This document shows, piece by piece, positions 30,674-42,025 of a stretch of DNA of 64,000 nucleotides. A program made the position numbers and the translations under genes. Numbering within the stretch: the first letter of the stretch is position 1; each line of letters begins with the position of its first letter. Source of the stretch: Macrothele yani. Lineage: Eukaryota > Arthropoda > Arachnida > Araneae > Macrothelidae. The stretch spans positions 102,714,424-102,778,423 of the forward strand of contig CM077027.1 in NCBI GenBank assembly GCA_039090855.1. Direction: 5' to 3'. The notes beneath the pieces are model-generated. The model did no database searches and had not been told where the DNA came from. It saw only the letters and a list, made by a program, of their open reading frames with translations.

Positions 30674-33073
30674 ACTATAAAGATACCTAAGCAAAAAAAT
30701 ACATATATAATTTTGACTCACACCTAGTACAACATAGAAAAGGTTATGTATCTACCTGCGTGAGTAAAAGGAGAAAAGAAAAAAAGAAAATAAAACAACT
30801 GAATGTAGAAGGTGTCGAGAATACTGAGCCTTGGCTTTATCAAGGACCAGCAAAAACTCTGCATTTTCTCACTTCCACAAAGACCTAGTTGGAAATGGGT
30901 TTCTGCAAGGCCATAGATGCAAGTAACATTCCCACCTAAAATAGTTTAAAAAATATATATATAGTCATGTCCTCCGTAGAGTAGCATGACCTAGCACTAG
31001 TTAACAATTTCGCTTGCATCCATTAACCTTCATGGCCCGACCCATGCTCTTCATCTGTTACTATTAAACAGAGAGAAGAAGATTAAAGAGAACTCAAGCT
31101 GTGAGAGTGACATAATAAATAGAAATGATTTTCAGCTATAACGAAATTCCAAGTTCGTTTGAGAGAGAATTTAAACCTGAAAACAAATTTTACATTGCAA
31201 TTAAAAAAGGAAATGTTAATTTATAACGAACAGATTTTTTGAAAGAAAACTTGAGTCTAAAACCCCCTACTCTACAACTTATGACAGCACGAAAACGAGA
31301 ATAAGTTAAAGATAATAATTAACTAAAGAAAACTTTGTGAAAGTTATATACCTTAAACGGTTAGTTGCAATATGTACAAAGTATTTCAGCAGTGCTTTAA
31401 GTGCATAATTAATTAGTTATTAAGAACCAAAAGAACTTTAAGAAAAATTATTCTGAATAATAGAGTAAGGTTGGCAGATCTGCTTTAATTTTCTACACAG
31501 TTAATAATATGATTCTGACCAATCAAAGCCGTAAGGAAGTTGGCTAGAGGATGCCTATTAACTACCTAAAGGAACCTTAGTGCTATGGATATGACGGTCC
31601 TATTAAAACAAAAAAAATTAAATAATATAAACAAAATCACAAAAAAAGCTTAAAAATCTGTTTATAAAAGAAAATAAAAACAAATAAAAAAGAAAACCAG
31701 TTATTCATCACTAGGATAGCTATACTAAAAATAGTAAAACCAACATTAAAATTAATAAGATTCTGATTAATCTATAGAAGCTCACTAAGGTGATTTAATA
31801 CATGCAAAGATTATTAAATAAACTGCTCGTGTATTTTATAATATTTCTCATGTATTCTGGAGAGTTAATTCTGCTCATTCTGATCATACAGATCCACAGT
31901 CTTAAGTTTATATATTTTTTTCTCTGGTTAAAATCTCCGCGCGTTGGTTTCTTGCTGTATGAGGAGGCCATCAGCCCCACCCTCACTGCCCCCCAGCGTC
32001 TAGGGAGTGGCGGAAGAGGTCAGCCATGTTCTCCTCTTGTGAGGAGAAAAGTTTTTGTAACTCAAGAGGTAAGCTCTCTTCCTTGTTTTTGGGTTCTAGG
32101 TTTTATAAGTTCAATGTTTGTACTTCATGTACCTTTCTCTGTCGTTTTTAGCTTTTCAGCTTTTAAGCATTGGTTTGTCTGTTAACATTTATGCGGGTTT
32201 TAACTCTTACTTTTCTTTGTAACTTTGAGCGTCTTTTGTGGTACCTAGGAACAGAAGATGGCTAAGCTTGTTCCTTTTCTATGCGCTGTCTATGCGCTGT
32301 TTTTTCAAAGTAGTTAAGTTCTTAATAACTAATTAATTATGCACTTAAAGCACTGCTGAAATACTTTGTACATATTGCAACTAACCGTTTAAGGTATATA
32401 ACTTTCACAAAGTTTTCTTTAGTTAATTATTATCTTTAACTTATTCTCGTTTTCGTGCTGTCATAAGTTGTAGAGTAGGGGGTTTTAGACTCAAGTTTTC
32501 TTTCAAAAATCTGTTCGTTATAAATTAACATTTCCTTTTTTAATTGCAATGTAAAATTTGTTTTTTCAGGTTTAAATTTCTCTCTCAAACGAACTTGGAA
32601 TTTCGTTATAGCTGAAAATCATTTCTATTTATTATGTCACTCTCACAGCTTGAGTTCTCTTTAATCTTCTTCTCTCTGTTTAATAGTAACAGATGAAGAG
32701 CATGGGTCGGGCCATGAAGGTTAATGGATGCAAGCGAAATTGTTAACTAGTGCTAGGTCATGCTACTCTACGGAGGACATGACTTATATATATATTTTTA
32801 AACTATTTTAGGTGGGAATGTTACTTGCATCTATGGCCTTGCAGAAACCCATTTCCAACTAGGTCTTTGTGGAAGTGAGAAAATGCAGAGTTTTTGCTGG
32901 TCCTTGATAAAGCCAAGGCTCAGTATTCTCGACACCTTCTACATTCAGTTGTTTTATTTTCTTTTTTTCTTTTCTCCTTTTACTCACGCAGGTAGATACA
33001 TAACCTTTTCTATGTTGTACTAGGTGTGAGTCAAAATTATATATGTATTTTTTTGCTTAGGTATCTTTATAGT
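30674..33073. repeat. Large near-perfect palindrome with 750-bp arms
   Basis: The arm at 30674-31427 (starting ACTATAAAGATACCTAAGC) and the arm at 32318-33073 (ending GCTTAGGTATCTTTATAGT) are inverted copies. Every stretch I compared agrees apart from one-base indels in A or T runs and rare substitutions. The spacer 31428-32317 is 890 bp. It is AT-rich except for a GC-rich patch near 31935-32050. The 127-codon ORF in the spacer (31802-32185) starts in hydrophobic AT-driven sequence and resembles nothing I know. The outer right border meets a TA run. Confidence 0.9.
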
Positions 33074-33207
33074 ATATATATATATATATATGTATTTTCG
33101 TTATCCCAATCAGGTCTTTATTTTCCGTTATAGATGTTTCGGGCTAGGGCAGTGTTTTGTTGCCGTTTCTGCGCATTATATTTATGTTCACGCAGTCTGC
33201 AACTTAA

Positions 33208-33645
33208 GGTGGACGTCTAGGAATTTTGCTTCCTCTACTTCCAATGAGCAAACTTCTGTACACATTTTCTTCACAATTAATGCGTTCCCAAGGATAAAAA
33301 TTTGAACATCGATTAAAATAACTTCATATTATAACTTGGAATAATTAATACTTTCTAAAACATAACCATAAGTATATTAAAAATCAAAAACTTTTCTTTT
33401 TGGTGGCGTTGAGACCAGAAAAAGATAGCGCGACCTGTACATTGATGACGTCAGTAGACAAACAAATGTTGGATTGCTTAATTATGTTTATGTTTTAGAA
33501 AATATTAAGTATGGCAAGTTATAATATGAAGTCATTTTAATCGATGTTCAAATTTTCATCTTTGGAAACGCATTAATGGTGAAGAAAATATGCACAAAAG
33601 TTTGCCTATTGGAAGTATAGGAAGCAAAATCACTAGACGTCCACC
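33208..33645. mobile_element. Foldback MITE with TTAA target duplication
   Basis: The ends are GGTGGACGTCTAG (33208) and CTAGACGTCCACC (33645), each flanked outward by TTAA (33204-33207 and 33646-33649). The inverted arms extend imperfectly for about 155 bp on each side around a core of about 125 bp. There is no ORF. TTAA sites are typical of piggyBac-like transposition, but these ends do not begin with the usual CCC. Confidence 0.82.
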
Positions 33646-33973
33646 TTAAGTTCCTGGTCGGATCCGATGTAACTGGAGGTGCATTGACCGTTGGCGTCCA
33701 GGAGGGGGATACGGTATAGGCCCGAGTTTTGTTCCTTAGGCGGTTTTTCCTTGTCCTTAATTAGTAAAGCAAACAGCGTGATGGAGCGCAGTCCGAAACC
33801 CAATTGGAATCGATTGCAGATATTGCCTAGGGGGACAGTAATGGCGGGGTAGTAATCCAAAGAATATACATATTATTTTTGACGTCGGTCACTGTTTAAT
33901 GTTATCAAGTAGAATTGTCTAATCTGCGAGCGTATTCTATTGATAAAGTACTCCCGGTATCCGTTAATACTTG

Positions 33974-34098
33974 AAATGTTATAAATATATTCAATCTCCC
34001 GAAAATGTTATAAATATATTCAATCTCCCGAAAACATTATAAATAAATTCAATCTCTTCAAAATGAAATGAAATGTTATAAATATAATCAATCTCTTC
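33974..34098. repeat. Minisatellite, about 31-bp unit, four copies
   Basis: Repeats of ATGTTATAAATATATTCAAT followed by CTCCCGAAA or CTCTTCAAA. The last copy is preceded by a GAAATGAAAT insertion. Confidence 0.85.
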
Positions 34099-34257
34099 AC
34101 TACAGGGTGTTGTAGAAATTTCTTTCGCTTTTCATATCAAAAAGGGAAGAAGATTGTAATAATAAACTTGTGTCCGAAATTGACGTGACAAATTCAAATC
34201 CGAGGATATATTCAAATTGAGACTATATCGATCGTAAAGATTTTTCATAGACATATA

Positions 34258-35493
34258 CACTATATTGACAAAAGTCACCGCACACCTAAAAGAGAAACAC
34301 AACATAGCATTTATTGATATACATTAGTACGGTGTCGGTCGTGTTTGGCCTTAATGCATGCACTGACCCTTCGAGACATGCTTTCGACAAGGTTTTGGAA
34401 CACAGCAATAGGTATGCGCTTCCATTCAGTACATAACGCTGCCGCTAACTATTGCTTAGTAGTAGGCCTTGGTTCCAAACTTCTTGTGTGGCGCTCTAAT
34501 TCATGCCATAGGTGCTCTATGGGATTAAGATCAGGGCTCTGTGCTGGCCAGTCCACACACGATACAGAATTATCGTCAAACTACGCCGTAACGGTCCTTG
34601 CTTTATGGCTCGGTGCATTATCTTGCTGGTAACAACAAGGCTTAGTTCCATAGTATTTTCACAGAGTTGGTAGGACATAATTGTCCAGAATATCGAGGTA
34701 GACGTGCTGGTTAACATGTTTGTCTACGATAACCAATGGGCCGGGACCATACCACGAAAAACACCACCACACTAGTACACTACCAGCTCCAAACTTGGCC
34801 GTAGGAACAGTGGTAAATAGCGTTTCCCCGGATGCCGCCATACCTACACACGGCCATCAGACTGATATATCATGCATCTGGATTCATCAGTCAACAGAAC
34901 CCGTTCCCATTGATCTACGGTCCGCGATAAATGTTCTTTACACCATGCTGAACGACGAGTAGCATTCCGAGTGGAGATGAAAGACTTATGAGCAGCCGCA
35001 CGACCACGGTAACCCATGGAATGAGGTTCTCTGCGAATGGTACGTGTACATTTCGAGGTTCCAGCATTTTTACCCACCTGTATATTGAGGTCTTGTGCAA
35101 TACTCCGTCTATTAGCTGTAACGACTCTGATGAGGCTTCGACGTCCTTTATCACTGGTTTTCTTTGGTCTGCCGGTACGTTTTGATGCTTCAGGCAGGTC
35201 ATATGTCTTCCATTTATTCAGTACATCCAAAACAGTTGACTTGGGTATGTTTAAATGCCTCTCGGTTTCTCTTATGGATAACCCACTAATATAACACCCA
35301 ATAATCTTTCCTTTTCTCAAAGTCAGTTCTCTTCCGCCGCGACATTTTCACTCAATGTCACAGTGCGATATGATCGCCGTCAGCTGCCGGCTTGTTTTTA
35401 TACCGGTTGCAGCTGTACCGCGCATCTAAACAACGCAGCGGATCCGTTCGTTTGCTTTTGAAGGGGTGTCCGGTGACTTTTGTCAATATAGTG
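34258..35493 (-). mobile_element. Tc1-like element (family MSRR), copy 2
   Basis: The ends CACTATATTGACAAAAGTC (34258) and GACTTTTGTCAATATAGTG (35493) are flanked by TA. It is the same family as 8382-9621, in the opposite orientation. Confidence 0.93.
34332..35345 (-). pseudogene. Tc1-family transposase, broken (MSRR family, copy 2)
   Basis: The start MSRRKRTDFEK at 35345 is followed by a one-base insertion in an A run (near 35320). The next frame carries GLSIRETERHLNIPKSTVLD, GYRGRAAAHKSFISTRNATR and LLTDESRCM (first Asp, about 34885). After SDGRV the frame is lost repeatedly. A segment near 34560-34500 reads DWPAQSPDLNPIEHLWHELE, keeping the catalytic Glu in this copy. The C-terminus reads NLVESMSRRVSACIKA. 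It is less damaged in the HTH than copy 1 but still inactive. Confidence 0.85.
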
Positions 35494-35660
35494 TATATGC
35501 AAGGGAAAAACGCTAAGTCGACGTATCCAAGAAACATTGTGCTACCTCCTATGGCCAAATGACGAACATTCGTCATCGAGGTGATATACACGCATTCTTG
35601 ATAAACGTTGTTCTGAGTGTGATACTGCAATTGAAGTTTGAGTTGGACTGTTAGTGGAAT

Positions 35661-36330
35661 AATGGCTCCGCACCATCGCTTAGAAGACTCTTTACGGTGG
35701 AGAGCGATCGGTTGATTGGAATCAAGACAATCCCAAGCTGAGATGGCAAGATGGCTGAATGTGTCGAAGCAAGTGGTCTCCAGTCTCTGAGACAGTTCCA
35801 AGGAACCGGAGAAATAACCAGAAGACCCGGAAAAGAATGTCCACGAGTCACAAGTTAAGACGACTGGTATTTGCCTCTAAATGTTCGCCGCCGCAGAGAG
35901 TCGACCGCCAGACAACGTTCGCAGGAGTTCTTCTCTTCTACGGAAACGACTATAGCGAGGCAAAAAGTTTACAGAAGACTACACGAGAGAGATCTGTATG
36001 CAAGAAGGCCACTGATCTGTATCCCCTCTGCGCATCCACAGAAGGGTCCATCTGAATTGAGCCCGACAACATCCATCATGTTGGATGAACCCACGCCGCT
36101 GCACGTGTTTATAGGAGGCACCCTGACTGCTTCACGCTTCAGGGATGACCTCCTGCAGCCCTATTTACAACTTTTCAGTGGAGCTGTTGGCCCCTAGTTC
36201 CTTTTTATTGACAATAACTCCGTACCCCATAGGGCTTGGCTAGAATGGCTGCAGAGTAAGGATGTTCACAGGATGGAGTGGCCCGCGAGATCTTCGAAGC
36301 TGAACCCGATAGAGCATGTTTGAGATGCGT
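35661..36330 (+). pseudogene. Truncated Tc1 transposase fragment
   Basis: It starts MAPHHRLEDSLRWRAIG at 35661 (a TGA follows) and continues with QAEMARWLNVSKQVVSSL. An internal piece, TIARQKVYRRLHERDLYARR, begins near 35945. The part with the first catalytic Asp is missing; the sequence jumps to FIGGTLTASRFRDDLLQPYL. Then come FLFIDNNSVPHRAWL (second Asp) and SSKLNPIEHV (Glu), and it breaks off at about 36330. No terminal repeats were found. It is an old internally deleted copy of a family different from its neighbours. Confidence 0.75.
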
Positions 36331-36456
36331 GCATTTTCCTGTTCCTGATTTTGAGCAACTAGTATTGTGAGAGAGAAAAAAACCAACGCCGTACGATAAG
36401 CACCAATACCTCAAGCGGCACTCTAACCAGACCCAGCTCGCACCGCCAGTCAGAAA

Positions 36457-36850
36457 ACTATGCCTCATGAGGCACTTGAACGCAGGCCTAGTTGAGACGA
36501 CGAGTAAGGAACCTATACATCATGCAGCACTTGAACACGTGCCCAACTCGGACGACCATACAGGAACCTATGCATCATGAGGCACTTGTCCGTAGGCTTA
36601 ATTCGGACGACCAATTAGGAACCATGACTCATGCGGCACTCGAGCGCGTGCTCAGCTATGACGACCAATCAGGAACCTACGCCTCACGCGGCACGTGAAC
36701 GCGTCCTCAGCTTGGACGACCAATAAGGAACCTATGCCTCATGCGGATCTTGAACGCGTGTCCAGCTCGGATGACCAGTCAAGAATCTATACCTCATACA
36801 GCACTTGAATGCTGGCCCATCTCGTATGATCAGTCTGGAACCTATATCTT
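36457..36850. repeat. Minisatellite, about 55-bp unit, seven copies
   Basis: The unit begins GGAACCTATGCCTCATGCGG and continues CACTTGAACGCGTG then CTCGGACGACCAAT. Copies start near 36457, 36508, 36562, 36617, 36671, 36727 and 36782, with a partial one at 36837. Copies differ at 10-20% of positions. Confidence 0.9.
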
Positions 36851-37586
36851 AAGCTTTGTTCCAAAAGTCGGGATATCAGATAATCTAATCCTCTTTCCTT
36901 CCTTTTTTTTTTTTTTTTTTTTGAACAGCATTTTGGACAGTTTTCCTGACTGTATCTCGTCACCTTATAAATCAATCAGAGCAGCACAGGTGTTACTTGT
37001 CCCCCCCCCCCCAATGTTACAGATGTAATTAAACTTTTAATAAACACTCCTCTGGAGCTTTGTTTCGAGCGAAGTTGTCTTTCTAGCAGCTGCTGTTTGA
37101 TTCAGGAATCTCAACGAGACATCCAACAATATTATAAGATCTTCGTTAACCCTTTAAGCGGCTGTGGTGCCTGAACCACATGGTGGCCAAACGTTTCTTT
37201 GCTTCCCAAATGGAACCGAAAGCTACGGTAAAACAATTCCGCCCCCTCCCTCTTATCTCATCAGTGCATTTGTGAAAACACACATATTTGTCCGTGATGA
37301 AGATCGAATCCGCGTCCCCTTCTCTTCGGAGTAAATTGTTCTCCCAACTAAGCTACACGGACGTAATGTAACGCTGCAGATTTGTCTTCTTGACACGTGA
37401 TTTACTTCTGTAGTACGTCACACACTGGGGATGGTCGCTCATTTCTAGTCCTTTATTCCTTTTGTTCTCTGCTTCAAGCCCCAAGACATGATGAGGCTTG
37501 GAGCAGAGAACAAAGGAAATAACACTTCTTAAAGAGCGCCTATATTCGTTCGAGCTGATTTTAGCCCAGTTTACTAACACCGAATT
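36850..37586. other. Intronic, low complexity plus a tRNA-like remnant
   Basis: A run of about 20 T near 36904 and about 10 C near 37003. GGCTTGGAGCAGAGAACAAA-like sequence near 37496 is roughly complementary to TTTGTTCTCTGCTTCAAGCC near 37460, a short imperfect hairpin. No protein gene. Confidence 0.4.
37290..37362 (-). other. tRNA-like sequence, probably a pseudo-tRNA
   Basis: On the minus strand it begins GTCCGTG and ends CACGGAC, a perfect 7-bp acceptor pair 73 bases apart. A D-arm/A-box region TAGCTTAGTTGGGAGAAC and B-box-like GGATTCGATC are present. The anticodon and T stems do not pair properly, so a working tRNA is unlikely. Confidence 0.4.
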
Positions 37587-37801
37587 AGACTCCCCGGTGG
37601 CGCAGTGGCCTGAACGCTGACTTCTGACCATTCTTCCGAGATGGGTCCGGGTTCGAATCCCGCTGAGGCATGGATATTGTGTTTGTCTTAAGGCACTACT
37701 TCTCTCTCTCTTTTATTCCTGGCACTAAATTAGGGACGGGCGACGATTGCTTATAACTCTTCGAATTGCTCACAGTGGTCGTTTACTTGTTAAAAAAAAA
37801 A
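37587..37801 (+). mobile_element. tRNA-derived SINE, copy 6
   Basis: The head CCCCGGTGGCGCAGTGGCC, the B box GGGTTCGAATCCC, and the body motif TAAATTAGGGACGGGCGAC are followed by a short A-rich end. Mildly diverged from copy 1. Confidence 0.9.
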
Positions 37802-38566
37802 AATAAACCAATTTATTTATTTCCACCCACTTAAGGATCATCTTTTTCTGTAAGGGTCACACATTTCCGGACTCCGACTTGCAAAACTGCTCTTCACTAC
37901 CCTTTTGTTAATGAAAATATTTTCGTACTTAATCTTAAACAGCGTGGGTAGAATTACGCATCCGTAGCTTTCAACACTGATTTCTTCCAATCTCGCAGAA
38001 CCTGAGGTTCGTTTTCACCTACGAAGCTGCATGCAGTGTAAACTAGAACCTCATTGTTCACTATTTTCTTCAAACATTAATTATGAGCACTTACATAATC
38101 ATATTCTCTTCCTATTTTTTAATAGTTTAAATTGAGTTGCTCACGGTAGTCATTAAACAACACATAAAAAATAAATGAAATAAATAATTAAATAAATAAA
38201 TCAAAATTTCTGTTTTGATGAAAAATTATGCTGCACAACATCCAAAGGAGGTGGTTCACATTTAAGTCTAAATGCTGGTTTCACTAACTTCTTCTGGAAG
38301 AGTACTTTTTTAAAAATAATCCATGTTGTTTTCAGAAATACAAACCATATAATGAAATTAGTCAATGTGTTCTCCTCTGCTCATTATGGTTTTCAAAGAC
38401 CTCATGTTCCCAATCTCACTGTTCCATCTTAATCCTCAATCCGTCAATCTAGTTATTCTCCTATTCTACAAAGTACTGTTTTTAACTTAATAGAAGTTTT
38501 GTAACATTAACTCAGAAACTCTCTATCACTTAACTTGTTGCGTTTTGTTTTGTTTCTGTTTTACAC
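37802..38566. other. Intronic; contains a SINE tail fragment
   Basis: No gene. At about 38132-38175 the SINE tail motif TTGAGTTGCTCACGGTAGTC is followed by an A-rich stretch, without the tRNA head, so it is a 5-prime truncated copy. Confidence 0.5.
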
Positions 38567-39012
38567 TGAACGGACAAATTGTTATGTACACCCCGATAAC
38601 AATATGCAAAGCACAAGTATGGGGTCTAGTAGCCACGTGGCACGCTGAAACTGGCAATGCCTATATATAGAGAGTAGGTCTCTACGCATCGGAAACAAAT
38701 GACGGAAAACTAATCGTGGATGAAGACAGTGACGTAAGTGAGTTTGACCGCTGACAGATAGTAGCTGCGAGGATGGCAGGTTGTTCAACCGCAGCAACTG
38801 CTGAACTGCTGCTACTTCCACATCACAACGTCGCTCGTACATACCAAGACTACGTGAAATATGGCGCCACTTCCAACCAACGGGAGAAATGCGGCTGTAG
38901 ACGTGCAGTTGATTTTCGAGGCGAGCACATGTTGTCCGGAATCGCACGACTACGGGGAGGAGATGATGCCGGGAGTTAATGAGGGCATGTCCGCATGATT
39001 ATGCACAAAGTA

Positions 39013-40205
39013 CACTGATGAGCCGTTATATTATGACCGCCTACCTAATAAGCTGTAGGACCCTCTTTAGCCCGCAAAACATCTGCTACTCGGCGGGGCA
39101 TCGATTCGATAAGGTGGCGATAGGTATCCTGGGGTATCTGGAACCATGTCAGCAGCAGGTCCTCCAGTTCCTGTACATTTCGGGGTGGTGGTGATTTAGT
39201 GCGAAAGTCGAATCACAAATGTTCGACTGGGTTTATGTCAGCTGAATTTGGAGGCCAGGGCATTAGCAGAAAGTCACCAGCATGTTCCTGGAACCACTCC
39301 TTGACGATTCTGGCAATGCGGCATGGCGCATTATCCTCTTGGTAATAGCTCATTGATGTGTTCACCAGCAGGGAACACAGTTGCCATGAATGGGTGATCT
39401 TGGTCTGCAACGATATTCAGATACCTGACAGCTGTCAGGGATTGTGCAATTGTGATAATGGGGCCAAAAGTATCCCAAGAAAACATCGACGACAGTATAA
39501 AACCGCCGCCGCTGGGCTGTTTCCGCCCAAAAGTGCATCCAGGTGCTATTTCCTACGTTGGTAATCGACATATCCGCGCTCGGTCGTCTACGTGATACAC
39601 CAGAAATCTTGATTCGTCAAACCAGGTCACCTTCTTCCAATCACCCATCGTCCAATCTCCATGATTTTGGGCCCATTTTTATGCGGTGCTTGCGATGACA
39701 TGCACTGAGCATGGAAACCCGGCTTGGTCTTCGGCTACGCAGGCCCATGCGCAGAAGGCTGTGATGAAATGTGTGCTGTGACACATTGCCCTGATCACCA
39801 CTGTTGCAGCTGCGGGTGATTTGTCGCACTGTGGCCCTGCGGTCGCAGTGAACAATGCGCGACAGTCTTCGATCTCCTCTGTCATCAATGAGCTGCGGAC
39901 ACAAAACTGGACGACGCTTCGTCGTTTGGCCATCTGCGCACCACTTCTGATACGTACTCACTATAACGGCACGTGAACAACACACAAGCCGCGCCGTTTC
40001 CGATATCGTAGTTCCCGGGCGCCGTGTCATCATTTGTCCTTTAGCAAACTCCTATAAATCGGCAGCTTTTCCCATGCTGACTCTGAACATTCTACTAACC
40101 GAAAGCCGGTACTCGATGCTGTTCTGTGAACTTCACACCGTTCGGTCTCTAGGCGCGCTCATTTCTCTAAGCTGGCTGTGGTCATAATGTTATTGCACAT
40201 CGGTG
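39013..40205 (-). mobile_element. Tc1-like element, DD36E-type
   Basis: CACTGATGAGCCGTTATATT at 39013 matches, inverted, AATGTTATTGCACATCGGTG ending at 40205. TA flanks both sides. It is nested in the older element 38567-40870. Confidence 0.88.
39213..40075 (-). pseudogene. Tc1-superfamily transposase, broken
   Basis: On the minus strand it starts MGKAADL at 40075, with a stop straight after. TTISETARLVCCSRAVIVST is the HTH. The frame is open to about 39641 (GLRSRRPSRVSMLSACHRKH). The central part is shifted. SYYQEDNAPCRIARIV (second Asp) and SADINPVEHL (Glu) lie at about 39350-39213, where the track ends. I count 36 residues between Asp and Glu. It is the same general type as the transposases at 11.5 and 24.2 kb but a different family. 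Inactive. Confidence 0.8.
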
Positions 40206-41065
40206 TATATCCATCGTCATTGAAAAAGCAATGACAGTCAACGTCCACATGGTGTTCCCTTGTTGGCTGCATGGCACCGAAAGATTAGGCTACAGTTTGC
40301 AATCGCAACTGGTGTGCGGAGTACTGGAAACACGTTATCTGGTCTGAGGAATCGTGGTTTCAATTCCACCACGCCAATGGAAAAGTATGTTCGTCAAGAC
40401 ACATGAAGCTATAGACCAAGAAGTTGGGGGTTGTGCAGGAAGGTGAAGACAGTGTAACAGTTTGGGGTGCGTTTACTTGGGCTTCCTAAAGATTCCTAGT
40501 TGTCGATACATCCGTCACTGGCCCAAGGTATGAGAACATCCTCGCTGACCACCTACATCCGTTCGTAACGATTATCTTTCTACATCATGACGTTATCTTT
40601 CAACAAGACAATACCACACCGCATACTTTCCGAGTGGCTACCAATTGGCTTCAGGGCATTCAAATGAGTTTACCACATTCGAAACTCTCTCAAAAACACA
40701 TTGAGAACCTGTGAGGTAAATTGAGGTGACCTTTCCAAGCCCGCCAGCCCCCACTGCTAACTCTGGATGCTCTACAGAGGCGATCCTTGCTTCAAGGACG
40801 TCAGTATCACCTTTTTGTTTTCAAAGAGGTGATACTGACCAAAATATGAAGGAGGTGTCCTTCATTTTTTACTAAGATATCTGGATTTGAAGCAGAAGAA
40901 GGATCAACTCGTTAATCTGTAGGTGTATATAATAATTTGTTCATTCATTTATGTTCTTCAGAATTGCATGTTTCTCTTGGGAAAAAAGAAAAAGACTTCT
41001 GTTTCTTCCTCTCCTGATTTTTAGCGCAAGCATTGTGACCATGCTGCAGGTAGTTACAGGCATGC

Positions 41066-41230
41066 TGCTCCAGTGCCCGAGTGGTCCGAGGTGCTGGCAT
41101 ATGACCATTCGTCCAACATGAGATCGGCTTAGAGCTCCGAGAGAGGCATGGTGCACTGCTTGTCTGATGGCTCTGTTCTGTCTTGAACCACTGAAAGCAA
41201 ATTGCCGATGGTGGTCGTCAAACTTCGAAA
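41066..41230 (+). mobile_element. tRNA-derived SINE, copy 7, degraded
   Basis: CAGTGCCCGAGTGGTCCGAG and GACCATTCGTCCAACATGAG match the SINE head. AAATTGCCGATGGTGGTCGT matches the tail. The central conserved block is mostly lost. Confidence 0.7.
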
Positions 41231-41628
41231 TAATACGACCCATGTTACAGGTGCAACTTTTCTTACTGATTCACCTTGAAAAGTCGAGGGTTCTTTTGAA
41301 TTGTCCGTCTTACGTGCTGTTTCATCTGAGTTTTGCTTTTAAAAAGAATCTCAATGCAAAAACAAATCAGATGAAACACACTATTTTTTTAAAAATACAA
41401 GGCACCCAGAACGAATAATCTAATCGATATGAAAATTGGTTTATGCAAAGTACATATACAGTAAAGGAATGATTGCAATTCCAGAGTTACTTTTATTTTG
41501 CAGTTCTTGATCTCTATTTGAGAATAATGATTAAAAAAGATATAACAAATACAAAACTGATGATAACAATGAAAAGTGAGCGTCACTGCAAAAACTATAT
41601 GTATTTTTTTGTTTTTTTGTTTGTTCAG
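41231..41628. other. Intronic, leads to a splice acceptor
   Basis: No gene. The stretch ends with a T-rich tract and TTGTTCAG at 41621-41628, the acceptor of exon C. Confidence 0.5.
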
Positions 41629-41991
41629 TCCGTTGCAGTCGAGCCAAAACCAAGCACTTCAGCCCAGGCACAGGTTCCAGCAACTCCCGGGCCATCGGTC
41701 ACAAGGAAAAGGGTGTCCGATTTAAGCAAGGAAGAAAAAAAGACTTTATATCTCCGGGAAAGGCCATTTCAAGTCATCCTTCAGAAAGTCGACAGGACAC
41801 CCATAGACAAGAACCTCGCAGGAAAGACGAAGGCCTACATCCAACACTTAGTAGGATATTCGGCCTCCTACGTCTTCAAGAAACAGAAAAAGGCAATTTT
41901 GTTTGCATTGAAAAGAGAACAGGACCTGCGGAGGTTAGATTTTGAATTTTTGCAAAACGAATTTGGCCTGGTCGAAATTCAGCACTTATGA
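41629..41991 (+). CDS. Host gene exon C, terminal coding exon (unknown protein)
   Basis: After a T-rich tract ending GTTCAG (AG at 41627-41628), 120 codons are open in the frame set by exons A and B, and end with TGA at 41989-41991. The first 25 residues are rich in Pro, Ser and Ala (VEPKPSTSAQAQVPATPGPS). Then a basic segment, TRKRVSDLSKEEKKTLYLRE, leads into FQVILQKVDRTPIDKNLAG, HLVGYSASYVFKKQKKAILF and a charged helix ending EFGLVEIQHL. A polyA signal follows 35 bases later. Codon use is balanced and no frame damage is seen, unlike the surrounding transposons. I do not recognise the domain. A nuclear or nucleic-acid-binding role is possible from the charge pattern but unproven. Confidence 0.6.
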   Translation, partial: SVAVEPKPSTSAQAQVPATPGPSVTRKRVSDLSKEEKKTLYLRERPFQVILQKVDRTPIDKNLAGKTKAYIQHLVGYSASYVFKKQKKAILFALKREQDLRRLDFEFLQNEFGLVEIQHL

Positions 41992-42025
41992 AAATTGCGC
42001 TAAATAATTCTAAATTCTAAATTTA

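Larger units (their letters stand above)
38567..40870 (+). mobile_element. Old Tc1-like element, split by a younger Tc1
   Basis: The left part starts near CACTGAACGGACAAATTG (38567). Plus-strand coding scraps lie at 38718-38975 (AARMAGCSTAATAELLLL) and 40300-40750 (VIFQQDNTTPHTFRVATNWL, in a broken frame). The element 39013-40205 separates them. No matching right terminal repeat was found, so the right boundary is approximate. Confidence 0.6.

Noticed and set aside
31802..32185. 127-codon ORF in the palindrome spacer
   Set aside because: Composition follows the AT-rich DNA, the start is hydrophobic noise, and there is no family resemblance or splice context.
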